A DNA stretch of 64,000 nucleotides from Plenodomus lindquistii. Its lineage: Eukaryota; Ascomycota; Dothideomycetes; Pleosporales; Leptosphaeriaceae. Below, in pieces: positions 22,773 to 33,102 of this stretch (positions are counted from its first letter, which is position 1; each line of letters opens with the position of its first letter). The position numbers and the translations under genes are program-made. The stretch spans positions 558,001 to 622,000 of the forward strand of contig JANUWI010000013.1 in the NCBI GenBank assembly GCA_025504975.1, written 5' to 3'. The notes below the pieces were generated by a model that worked only from the letters and a program-made list of their open reading frames with translations, was not told where the DNA came from and ran no database searches.

Positions 22773-24953
22773 TCAGCCAATGACCATCTTCCAAACCTCT
22801 GCGTTGCCGTCGCCCTCGGCGGCATGCAGCTTGGCCGCCCTCACCTCATCTGTGTGTAAATGTGCACCAGAATCGATCAATACCTGTACGTGATCTTTGA
22901 AGCCGGCCGCTGCAGCCAGGAAAAGCGGGGTATTTCCTGATCGGTTCCGAAGATGCACAGAGGCGCCTTGGGCCAAAAAGTCCCGCAAGATTTCGACGTT
23001 AGGACTGGTCGCGGCAAGATGCTACGTCGTCAAGTCAGCAGTGATCGCAATTTCGCATCAATCTTTACGGAACATTGTAGTTCCAGCTCCAACGCAGCGC
23101 AGACCCGGAAGATAAGCGACGCGTCCGTCTTACCGTCAGGCTGGGTCGCAGCTCGTCAGCTGTATGGCTCCACGACCGTTGTGCCGACGGCACCTTGCCT
23201 CTTTATCAGCGATAGACGAACGCGTTGCGTCGTCTCATATGGCCGTGTCCAAGACCTGCAACGCGCCCTTACCGGTTTCAAGTGCAACGTCTGTGATTCA
23301 GATGCTAAGACACAACGTCATGATGGCACCGTCGACAATGTTGTTCATCGACCTCCAAAATGCCGCGGGATAGCCATGTTCTGGAGATGCCTCTCGTAGC
23401 ACGAAGATTGCCCAGACGTGTCTCTGCTGCACAGCATGTGTTGCTTCCGATGCCGGCGTGACTCCCATGCAGGAACAGTAAGAGTTCCGGATTGTCTGCA
23501 TATGCGGAAGGTAGGACGTGCAAAGAAAGATAGGCTTGAGAGCGTTGAGTGGACAGGACACCGATATGAAAGATTACTTACAACGGGGCTGTTCATCTGA
23601 TAGTCGCAATCATTGAGGAGCCATCGACGCTCTCCTCGTATGATGTCCCGGGTTGCTTGCAGATCCCCCTTCTGCACTGCATAACCGAGCGCTGTTAAGC
23701 TGGAAAGCTCTGGGGTCAGAACACCACTCCGCGAGGGGTGCTCGAAGTGGGTTCTTGTAGTCTCGGTCAGCTCGCCACGGATGGACACGGACATTCGCTT
23801 CGCAACCTCTTCGGGCGTAGCATTCGGAAGAGACAGTAAGTAGGCAAGTTTGGTCAGCGCCGCCTCGGATGTCATATCCTGACCAAACACAACGCCGGCC
23901 CGACCGAGCATTGTAGCGGGTGCATACAGTGCGCTGACGCTGCCGCTCAAACATTGCGTTACGTTGACGATGACGATGCCTCTCTTTACAGCGTCTGCTA
24001 AGCAACGCGTCATTGCACTATCGGGTCCTCCTGGTGTGTTACCAGCTCCGAACGTCTCCAGAACCAGGCCTTTGAGTCCCTCTAGTCGTAGTACCGAATC
24101 CACCAGGGCTGGTGTGATACCTGGGAAGACTCGAAGGCAGGCTACATGTGCCGTGTTCAAACTGGTTTGGATAGAAAAGGGGCTGAGATCTATTGAACGG
24201 TGTACCCTGTGCCACAAGACGTTTGTCTTGGTCGAAGACACAGTCGCAAGCGCTGGATGGTTCGGGCTTCCAAAAGCATCGAAGTCTTCCGCAGAGATCT
24301 TCGTAGCACGGTTCCCACGGAAAAGCTTGAAATTGAAGAAGAGACATACTTCGGGTATCATGAAGTGCCCGGCAATGATGAGCGAGTTGAGAAGGTTATC
24401 TGAGGCGTCGGTTTGCAGTTCCATCATGGGAGCTTGCGAGCCGGTCAAGATCACTGGCTTCCCCAGATTGTGGAACATGAAGCTCAAGGCAGAGGATGTG
24501 TACGCCAGTGAGTCTGTTCCGTGTAGTATGACGAAGCCATCGAAGAGTTGGTAATTCCTTTGGACTGTCCTGGCGATCTGATCCCAGCCTGTGGAGTCGA
24601 TGGAGCTGCTGTCGAGCAGCTTGTCGAATTCAAGCACGCAGTATCGCACACGACGCTCATATGTGCTGACTGGTGTTCGCAGACTCTGTACAGCCTTGCG
24701 TGTGCCCTCATCATCGGTCACAATTTCAAGAGGTTCTGGGTAGGATCCGTCATTGAACACAGGTCGCGGAGCTAGTCCGGCTTTCAAAAATCCTCGTGCG
24801 GGGATAAGCCCATCCGCAGATTTGCGCATGCATATTGTACCACCTGTGTTTTGTCAGAATCGTCTACAGAACGTGTATGAATGTTGGAGTACCTGTGATG
24901 ACAATGAGAACACGTGACTCGGGATGTTGGAGCTCTGCGAAGTGGTCGTCCAT
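22773..24953 (-). CDS. L-asparaginase with C-terminal ankyrin repeats
   Basis: Proposed exons are 24893-24953, 23582-24843 and 22773-23021, for 523 residues. Exon 1 supplies 'VLIVIT', and the splice restores 'TGGTICM', holding the first catalytic Thr. The second active-site motif is 'ILHGTDSLAYTSSAL' (Thr-Asp near residues 130-131). Also present are 'KPVILTGSQAPM' and 'LVLETFGAGNTP'. The C-terminal part has ankyrin-like units: 'LTALGYAVQKGDLQATRDII', then 'SPNVEILRDFLAQGASVHLR' and 'GNTPLFLAAAAGFKDHVQVL'. This domain order is that of fungal and animal 60-kDa asparaginases. It hydrolyses asparagine to aspartate and ammonia, probably in the cytosol since no signal peptide is seen. The second intron (23022-23581, 560 nt) is by far the longest in the window; the splice gives a smooth 'MNSPVHLAATSPN', but a missing or extra exon inside cannot be ruled out. 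Confidence 0.82.
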
Positions 24954-25670
24954 GCTGTCCACCAGTGGCACAATGATGTACCGAAATGACGTGACTTGCG
25001 ATGAGATGGGTACTAGGAAGAGTGCGACCAAACACAGGTGCGTATAATCGGAGCGACGCGGATGACGACGTTCAATGTGACCGAGAGTCCAAAATTCCGC
25101 TCGATAAGAAAAATCGCGGCTACCAAAAGTTCGTCACCGCTCGGTACCGGCCTAGACCACACAAAGAAAGATAACAAAAATCGTGGAACAAAGGCTTGGC
25201 ATCCTGGAAACGTCGTGGAAGCGTTCTATCGACCGGTGAATATACATGAATTCAAGGCAGTGCACTCGAAACTACACAACAAAGCGTACTCCGGATCCTG
25301 CCTTCCACATGGGGCCTGGGGTGGTCAAGCGTAGCGCACATTGGACCAACAAAGACCCACTTGGGCATTTCGTTACCCCTTCAAAACCCTTTGCATTACC
25401 CCTTCAAAACTACTCTCTACCAGAGTATTACCCCTTCAAAATTGAAAATTTGCGCAAAGCTATGTATGCACTCTTATCTCTATCCACTCGGAAGGAAAAT
25501 TTGCGTGCGCATGGGACGGTGCATATTTTCTCAGGCGTTGAAAATATGCGTCGCTGGTGACGGCAAGTGCAGCGAGCGATCGTCTGCTGCGTGGTGATTT
25601 GATGCGATGTCGTTGCTGGGCGGTCGTGAATGCCATGTAAGAGGAATTCGCGTACTGCCATTGGATGGCG
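24954..25670. other. Intergenic: asparaginase promoter and downstream gene's 3' flank
   Basis: Holds short direct repeats (listed separately) but no gene that I can support. Confidence 0.45.
25373..25441 (+). repeat. Three direct copies of TTACCCCTTCAAAA
   Basis: Identical 14-bp copies at 25373-25386, 25396-25409 and 25428-25441, separated by 9 and 18 bp. Close by, GAAAATTTGCG occurs at about 25444 and 25494, with a variant GAAAATATGCG at about 25540. Spacing is irregular, so this is not a simple satellite. Confidence 0.8.
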
Positions 25671-26825
25671 TCATGAGACGCCTTTTCCTGCTTCTTTGGC
25701 TGCAGCAGCCCGTGCTTTCTCCAGAGCCTTTGCCTCTTTCCAGTTGTCTGCGACCCAGTCGAGTACAGCGTCTCTAGCATCCGCTGTCATGAGAGGAATC
25801 CACCCTGTATACTCCTGTAATTCTGTAGCGACATGTGGCTTGCCGTCTTGAAAGGATACCCAGCGTCGTAGGCCTTTCAATGCCGCACTTAGGCTATTAC
25901 CTTCCACAGGCAGTCTCTCTCGAATGTCTTTCCACATGACATCTTCAGCCTCTTTCAAACGATGGACTCTCATCATTTCTTCATACTCAGCATGCTTGTT
26001 AAAGAAGAGCAGTGCCTCTTCGAGGACTTGTCGTCGTGTCTTGGCGTTTCCAGTACCCTTCTCCGAGTGTGCGGGCATATACTCTTCGACAAATCGACGA
26101 TACATTGACCTTTTAGCCTGACGTGAGCGGTCATTTGCCTTCTCGATTCGGTGCTCGAATACCTCTCTGTAAAAGAGCCTGCTGCTGCTTGCCCAGTCGA
26201 AGAGCTCGTTCTCGTCTGCGAACCCAGTGTGGTATCTGGTCACGTTGAAGCCGTAGAAATCCATCGCCTTCAATGGGTCTCGTGTCAGGAAGAGCAACGC
26301 AGTCTTCTTGTTGTAGGGCTCAATCTCTTCGACTCGAACGTGCAGGCCTCGATCATTGCAGATAAGTCCCAACGAGCGGTGTGCTATTCCAATGATCTGT
26401 AGAAGGTCTGAGTCGCCCTTCATGAACAGCGTCCATTGAAATAGCTCGGCGCTGTCGGGAGTTCCGTTGCCTGGTGAAAGCTCGACATCGACTTGGACGT
26501 AGGCCTCTTGAATATCTGGGTGTGGGATGGCGTAGGAATGCGAGCCACCATTGGGAAGCTGTAGTTCAGCGCCCAATACCCTCCTGATGATAGTCCATAT
26601 GCTCTCATCGGCAGCTTCCATTCGCATACCGTCGACAAGGAAATCTACGTCGCCATAGTCTTCTTTCGCTGGAGCATCTCGTGGTATGGCGACTCGCTCG
26701 AACAAAGTCGCCAGTTTGATCTGACACTGGCGCGCAACCTCGTGATATAGCTGTGGCGACATACGAGGCGTATGAGCAGGCTTACCATTGCTCCCAACAA
26801 CGCCTGCAAAGGCGGAACCACCCAT
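25671..26825 (-). CDS. Hypothetical protein with nucleotidyltransferase-like signature
   Basis: Intronless frame of 384 residues from the ATG at 26825 (MGGSAFAG). The region 'KEDYGDVDFLVDG' near residue 54-66 carries a Dh[DE]h pattern (D-V-D-F), and 'EAYVQVDVELSPG' supplies a third candidate carboxylate about 55 residues later. Both are as in nucleotidyltransferase-fold proteins. The C-terminal half is helical and charged, with 'RRQVLEEALLFFNKHAEYEE' and an Ala/Lys-rich end. Similar proteins are common in Pezizomycotina and carry no experimental function that I know of. A catalytic role as a nucleotide transferase is an inference from these motifs; loss of activity is equally possible. No targeting signal is seen. 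Confidence 0.65.
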   Translation of the reverse strand: MGGSAFAGVVGSNGKPAHTPRMSPQLYHEVARQCQIKLATLFERVAIPRDAPAKEDYGDVDFLVDGMRMEAADESIWTIIRRVLGAELQLPNGGSHSYAIPHPDIQEAYVQVDVELSPGNGTPDSAELFQWTLFMKGDSDLLQIIGIAHRSLGLICNDRGLHVRVEEIEPYNKKTALLFLTRDPLKAMDFYGFNVTRYHTGFADENELFDWASSSRLFYREVFEHRIEKANDRSRQAKRSMYRRFVEEYMPAHSEKGTGNAKTRRQVLEEALLFFNKHAEYEEMMRVHRLKEAEDVMWKDIRERLPVEGNSLSAALKGLRRWVSFQDGKPHVATELQEYTGWIPLMTADARDAVLDWVADNWKEAKALEKARAAAAKEAGKGVS

Positions 26826-27511
26826 TCTGGTCACCTGATTGCGTAACGAAGTCCGCGTATGAAGAAGGATGTGTATGCGCTGTCGAGTAGATGAAGGGAA
26901 AGAAGGTCAGGATAACAACGCGAATATGGCAGGTACTGCCAGCTGTACACAGTCACGAAATGCGTGAGTCCCCCACAGTTGCGCAAAATTCGGTTGTGGA
27001 AATAGGATGAATGGCCTTTGGCAAAGCAATTCTTGAGACCTGAGATCACTGCAAGGTTTCCACCAGCTTGCATACTCCTATTACCTAGACATCGGTCATC
27101 TGAACCCGTTCCTGGCGAGGTACATAGGTCGACAAAGCCCCCAAGGCTACATGCGCGCATACCATATACACCACCCAGAGGAGACAGCTAAGGTAGGCCC
27201 TGCATCCATAGATCAATGTCTTGCATTGTGCAGCCCTACCCGGCACGGCATCCATCGTCGCGTCGATCTGGAGTGGAGTGGCACAGTGGGCGGGAAGACT
27301 CCGCACTTGTGGGTCTGTGCTCGAGCTGCACCTCGAATCCCTGCAGGTAGCTCCCAGAATTTTTGGTGGCTACGCAATGCTGATCGTTCAATCTCTTCTG
27401 CTTGCAAACAAGAAAAATTCAATCACATTTCAATTGATTCTTTCGCTTGAGCATTTGGCGCAATCCCAACACTTCAATTCGCTCAGATAAACCATTTTTA
27501 TCATCCCTAAA
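26826..27511. other. Divergent intergenic region
   Basis: Upstream of both the 25.7-kb gene and the NAP-family gene. No coding sequence supported. Confidence 0.45.
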
Positions 27512-28666
27512 ATGGCCGACACGCCAGCACCTGAAGAGCTCATGGCGCGCTTTGAAGAGCTTTCTGCTCTTGAAGCAGAGTTCGAAGATGCTGAAGCCGA
27601 AATCAGTGAGTAACAGTGCATCTCTGCTTGGCAGCCATATCGTCTGACAGTAAATAGTTCGCAAGGCTGAGGCTATCCACGCCCCTCTATACAAGAAGCG
27701 CGCCGAATATGTCGCCAAAATTCCACACTTCTGGTCGCTTGTCCTTGAGCAGGCTCCACCTGAAATCGACAACTTCATCCAGCCGACCGACTCGAAAGTT
27801 TTTGCAGAGTGCCTAGATACCTTGGAAGTTTCGCGATTCGAGATCGACGACCCCAAGGGCTCCCCGCGCAGCTTCTCGCTGAAGTTTGGCTTCAAGGAGA
27901 ACGAATACTTCCAAGACAAAGTCCTGGAGAAGAAGTTTTGGTTCAGGAAAACCAAGGATTGGGCTGGCCTTGTGTCTGAGCCCGTCAGGATCAACTGGAA
28001 AAAGGGCAAGGATCTCACCGGTGGTCTGACGGACGCGGCCTACAAGCTGGGTGAGATTAGGAAGAAGAACGCCATCGACACCTCGAGTGCTGAGGCGAGG
28101 AAGAAGGAGACTGAGACCAAGGAGTACAAGCAATTGGCAGAGAGTATTGAAACAGTCACGGACGCTTCGGTCAGTTTCTTCTGCATTTTCGCCTTTGTCT
28201 CGGGTTTCAGATGGGTCAGCGCAGAGGAGAACGAGAAGACCCTCAAGGAGGACAAGGAGAGACTAGAGAAGATCAGGCGGGGAGAGAAGGTAGACGATGA
28301 TGACGATGACGACGAGCAAGATTCCATCGACTACCAGGAGTCTGAAGTTTTCCCAGGCGGAGATGAGGTTGCCACAATCATCGCCGAAGACATGTGGCCA
28401 AACGCCATTAAATACTACAGTACGTATATACATCTCAGCTTGTCGCGTGCCGCATTTACTAACACAATACAGAGGGTACATTCGAAGAAGAGGATGACGA
28501 AGACTTGTCGGATCTCGACGAAATCATGGATGATAGTGACGATGACGACCGTGTCGCTGAAGTTGAATCAGACGACGACGATCAAGAGGTCGACATCCGC
28601 GCTCTAGTTGGCAAAGGTCGCAAGTCAGCGCAAGAACCGCCTACGAAGAAGCAACGCAAGGCCTAG
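27512..28666 (+). CDS. NAP-family histone chaperone (SET/Vps75-like)
   Basis: Three exons, 27512-27605, 27658-28419 and 28473-28666, encode 349 residues. Introns are 52 and 53 nt; the second has a perfect CTAAC branch. After a short acidic N-terminal dimerisation helix (ELMARFEELSALEAEFEDAE), the NAP domain follows. It contains 'LYKKRAEYVAKIPHFWSLVL', 'YFQDKVLEKKFWF', 'INWKKGKDL', 'DASVSFFCIFAFVSGFRWVS' and 'EVATIIAEDMWPNAIKYY'. The tail is strongly acidic (runs of Asp and Glu) and ends in a basic patch (PPTKKQRKA) that may be a nuclear signal. These proteins bind H3-H4 or H2A-H2B and assist nucleosome assembly or histone acetylation; length and domain order are closer to SET/Vps75 than to Nap1. 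The exact orthologue is not settled. Confidence 0.87.
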
Positions 28667-29883
28667 AGATTCCGATTTTTTTGAGACTTCATGATAGATA
28701 ATGAGCCATGTGTGGAACACCTGAACTGCCGTCTTGGCATCCTCGACGCGGAGCAGTCCCAAGCCATAATGTGGCCTTGGATTGGTTCACAAAGCAGTTC
28801 GAGCTATGAAGGCATATGCTCCGATCGTCGGTCTAATGTTAGGGACTGGGCTCAAGAGATTGCCAGGCGTTTCAGGGTATACCAAAAAGTCATCTTTTCC
28901 ACACTGGCCAAATCTCGCCTAATGGAATTCACAATCATTTTTTTCTCGTCGGGCGTCTTTGGGTTTTCTCATGACGATCGGCACACGGTCCGATTGTTAC
29001 CTTGAATCTCCTTCTGGCCGCCCAAGATACCTTTTTGTATCTAGTGTTGGCTCGCGTAACTGTTCAATCTCCGGACATGCATTCAGAATTTTGGACACAC
29101 TGAACTTATTGCTGAGCGCATTAGATACACTTGACACACACACAAATGTTACTTAGGCTAGTGCACTATGTTAAAAATGCTTGTAAGGGCTAGTAAAAGG
29201 GCGCACGGACCGCACAACTTTGCTCAGTCCACATAATTAGCGTGTATCCGAACAATTTCAGATACACGGTGCATCCTTTACAAAAGCGTGTATCTATTAC
29301 CTCCAAGGTTTTTGGGCGCGTATTCTCCACATCTGACCTACATACGACGTCTTGGTACCTCAACAAAGAGCTATTCCCTTCCCCGCAAAGTCTCCGCAGT
29401 ATTCCTTCCAGAAGGGGCACGTCCACCAATTACGATCTTAGCTGCAATCACTTTACCCGTTTCAACGCGGGAAAACACCCCGGTTTCTCCGTCAAACTTC
29501 AAGTTCATGACGTCTGTCAGCCTCGATCCAACGTTTTGACTTTGCTACCGCGGCACGGCTTGGAGCTCTTTAGTTTCATGCCATTGACCAGTTATAATGA
29601 TCGTGCCATGGTAATATCGGAGCGTGCAAGATGACTCCGACGACTTCCACAGACGCAGCATGCATGCCGAGCACTGAATTTCCGGGTAATGCTTATGGGA
29701 CAACATGAGCTGTCGTCCAGAAGGTTGAGACTGCATACGCTACCCTGTCTTGTGGGGACAGGGTAGGTGAGTAGCTTGGACAATTGGGTATTTGCTCTTT
29801 ACCATAAATACCGATTATACTCCCCTCCGAAACGTTCGTAGGTCTCCTGTTGCTTGCACTAACAACCACCACGTCAACAAACC
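28667..29883. other. Intergenic: GH1 promoter side
   Basis: 1.2 kb without a supported gene. Several open frames on both strands are below 130 codons and carry no motifs. Confidence 0.45.
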
Positions 29884-31723
29884 ATGGCCAGCTTGCTACT
29901 CTCCCTCGGTGTGCTATCCCTAAGTTCACTGGTAGCCGCACAACGCAATGGAACAGCAACGCCAACTTACGCGTTGCCTTCTGATTACACTACAGCGAGC
30001 TGGAACACTTCGGCTCAGCCAACTGCGTACAACCGGACAGACTTCTCACCAAACGCACTTGCCTCATTGTGGGATCTTGTCGGCCCAATCGCTACTGGGC
30101 CGGTAACGACGACTGTGTCTCCAACTCCAGAGCCGACTGCCTATCCGCAGCCAGACCCGCAGTATTACCATGCGTTTGTTGGGACTGGATACCCGGAGAC
30201 CAAGGGCCTGAAGCTACCAGAGAACTTTCACTGGGGGTTTAGCTCGTCGTCATTCCAGATTGAGGGTGCAGCAAAGGATGAGGGCAAGGGACCTAGCATC
30301 TGGGACTTGCTGTCCCATCGAGTACCAAACTTTGTGGCGGACAATACTACGGCAGATGTTGTTGGTTCACATTATTACCTGTACAAGCAGGACTTTGCGC
30401 GACTGAAGAGTCTGGGCGTGAAAGGTAAGTCTGGTCTCGGATATCCCACATGGGAAAGATTACAGAAGCTCACAAGTCCCAGCCTTCGCAACTAGCTTCT
30501 CTTGGCCCCGTTTCTTTCCCTTTGGTCACGGTGCTGTCAATGAGCAGGCCATTGCCCACTACGACGATGTGATCGCCGAGATGCTTGCAAATGGTCTTCG
30601 CCCTGCTGTTACCCTCTTCCACTGGGACACACCTCTTGCACTCTTCAACGAGTACGGTGCCTGGACTGATCGCCGCATCGTCGACGACTTCTTCAACTAC
30701 GCGAAATTCGTCATCACGCGCTACGATGCCTACGTAGAAGAATTCTTCACAATCAACGAGCCCCAGTACTGTAACTGGCAGTACTCGAACTACCCCGCTG
30801 GTAAATACTACCCAGCGCCCAACGGCGTGACCGGCGGCCCCAAGGCACGCTTCCTCTGCGGTCACTACACCCTGCTCGCCCACGCCAAGGTAGCGAAGTG
30901 GTACCACGAGGAGTTTAAAGGTCGGGGCCGCATCACCTTCAAGAACTCTGGAAACTACTACGAAGCCAACAGCACCAAGCCCGAGGACGAAGTCGCTCGT
31001 CAGCGAAACTTTGATTTCAGCATCGGTTGGTTTGGCGGGCCCTGGACCGACGGCGACTACCCTCAATCTCTCAAGGACACGCTCGGCGACCTCTTGCCAG
31101 AATTCACACAAGACGAAAAAGATATGATCAAGGGGTCCTGCGACTTCTATGCCATTGATCCCTACTCGTCATTCGTCGCCTTCGAAGTAGAAGGTGGCCT
31201 CGAAGCCTGCACAAGCAACCGCTCGCATCCCGCGTTCCCCGACTGCGCTGGCTCCGTGAGCACAGCTCCAAACGGCTTCCCCATTGGCCCGGCTGCTGAC
31301 CCGGCAATGAGTTGGTTCTACAGCGCACCAGCTGGTGTGCGCCGCTTCCTCAAACACATTACCACGGAGCTGTTCCCCTCGGTCCCCGACATCGTCGTGT
31401 CTGAATTCGGCTTCGCAGAGCCCTTTGAAGCGCAGTGGGGCAACCTCAACTCGGCATTGTGGGATCTCAAGCGCGCAGATTACTTCCAGCAGTATCTCGA
31501 CAACATTTTGCTTTCGATCCACGAGGACAAAGTCAATGTGACTGGGGCTTGGGGATGGAGTTTTCAGGACAATTATGAGTGGGCGCTTGGGCAGAATGTG
31601 AGATTTGGACTGCAGTATGTGAATTATACGAGTTTGGAGAGGACGCCCAAGGCGAGTATGTTTCAGTTTTTGAACTGGTTCAAGGAGCATGAGGCGGGGA
31701 GTAACGCGACGATGAGGATTTGA
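29884..31723 (+). CDS. Secreted glycoside hydrolase family 1 (beta-glucosidase-like)
   Basis: Two exons, 29884-30424 and 30483-31723 (intron 58 nt), encode 593 residues. A signal peptide is evident (MASLLLSLGVLSLSSLVAAQ), followed by about 75 residues rich in Thr, Ser and Pro before the catalytic domain begins at 'LPENFHWGFSSSSFQIEGAA'. GH1 landmarks are 'GKGPSIWDLLSH', 'SFSWPRFFPFG', 'ALFNEYGAW', the acid/base in 'FFTINEPQYCNW' (Glu about 273), and the nucleophile in 'VVSEFGFAEP' (Glu about 488), where many relatives have ENG. The end has 'VTGAWGWSFQDNYEWALG', the aglycone-binding and E/W pocket region. Several N-glycosylation sequons are visible. It should cleave beta-glycosides outside the cell or in the secretory route; natural substrate unknown. 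Confidence 0.88.
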
Positions 31724-33102
31724 AGCGGGGGATTGGCGGATGGAGGTCGATGTGTTTGGGTGGGGCTGGTGGCAGATTGGTCGAAAAGAGGGCGTTGTTT
31801 TGGTTACCTCTTCAATGAATAGAGCTATACATACCGTCTGCGTCGGAGATTATAGCTTCTGTCTATGGCTAATGTGAGCGTTTGTTCCGGGAGATTCCGT
31901 GGAGCGTGATTAGGTATTGATGGCAACTTTGGAAGGCAGCGCTTGACTTGTTCCCTGTGACTTGGTACGTTCATTGCCGTTCGAAGCTCGCAATGCATTC
32001 ACAGATTGGCGGCACCCGGGTGAAATCCTTCAGTCCATTCTTCAGTCTTGGTTGTCTGCAACGAATAGGACAAGCAGTTGAGTTGAAGTACACACAGTAA
32101 GCGGGTTAGAGTGGGGCGCGGGAGTGAGCGATGTTAGCGTCGTCTTTATCGGGGCGATAATGCACCTCGTGACGCGGAACACGAAGCATGATGCATGCCC
32201 TGGACGTGAACCCATGGCAGTGGATGGATGGACGCTGCTTGATCTGCGCGTGTATCTAAATGTTTCTGACAAGGTTGGCTGCCTTGACCTTGACAACCTA
32301 CATGTAGCTTCTAGTTACACTGGCTATCTATTGTGTCTGCTCTGTGTCCTCTGGCTGCCTGAAGGGTGGCAGCTCTCCTAGCTTTCAGCTTTCAGGCGTG
32401 AAGCTTGACGCATCCATCCGGGGTCCAGCTCCAAGCATCGTTCGTCTGCGTCGAGTAGACTACGGGCAAACAAGCTACTCGACCGACCTCCACCAACGAC
32501 CATAGAAGCACGCGCCATATTCCGTACAAACGCGGTTCTCACGCTTCTGGCCGTGTTGGCGCTTCACCAACCATTGTTGTTCCCAGGCTGCAAGGCGCAC
32601 CACCTCCAAGCTGCCTCAGGTCCACGTCTTGCTCTCTCTTGCTCTCCACTCTCCAATCCCTCTCCACGAGTGATATCGTGCTGAGCAATCCAACCACCGT
32701 CTCCACCCCCTCCCGATGGTAGCTTCCTAGCCTGGACACGACGGCGCACAAAAGCACAGCACTGCCGCCAGCTCATACCCGCGTCACCTGCAGCTAAACC
32801 TCCCCCCCCAAACGGTCGTCCTGGCAGACGAAACCACCCCGACGACCGCTCCTCCCCCATTCGCCTCCGCCAACCCACCTTCTGCTTCCCCCAGAATCTC
32901 TGCCCACAACTCCGCTGCAGACTCCCCCACGCCCACTTCCGACCAGCCAGCCACTGCCTCCTCCAACATCCTCGCCTCCACCACCGCCACATCGTCCGAA
33001 CCCACTCGAGCCGAAAAGCGCAGGCACAGCTTCTCCGACAGCGACAGTGCCGACCAACTCACCCGTCACAAATCGAAGCGCCGGCGCAAACACGACGGGA
33101 CA
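31724..33102. other. Intergenic and possible gid7 5' region
   Basis: Up to about 32.7 kb nothing is recognised. From 32731 to 33102 a frame in phase with the gid7 start is open and reads as a Ser/Thr/Pro-rich stretch with 'AEKRRHSFSDSDSAD'. It may be part of the protein if an upstream exon supplies the ATG. The two strands are both low in complexity here. Confidence 0.4.

Noticed and set aside
22953..23399. 148-codon plus-strand frame across the asparaginase intron and ankyrin exon
   Set aside because: Overlaps a real exon on the other strand, shows no motifs, and the intronic part is not protein-like.
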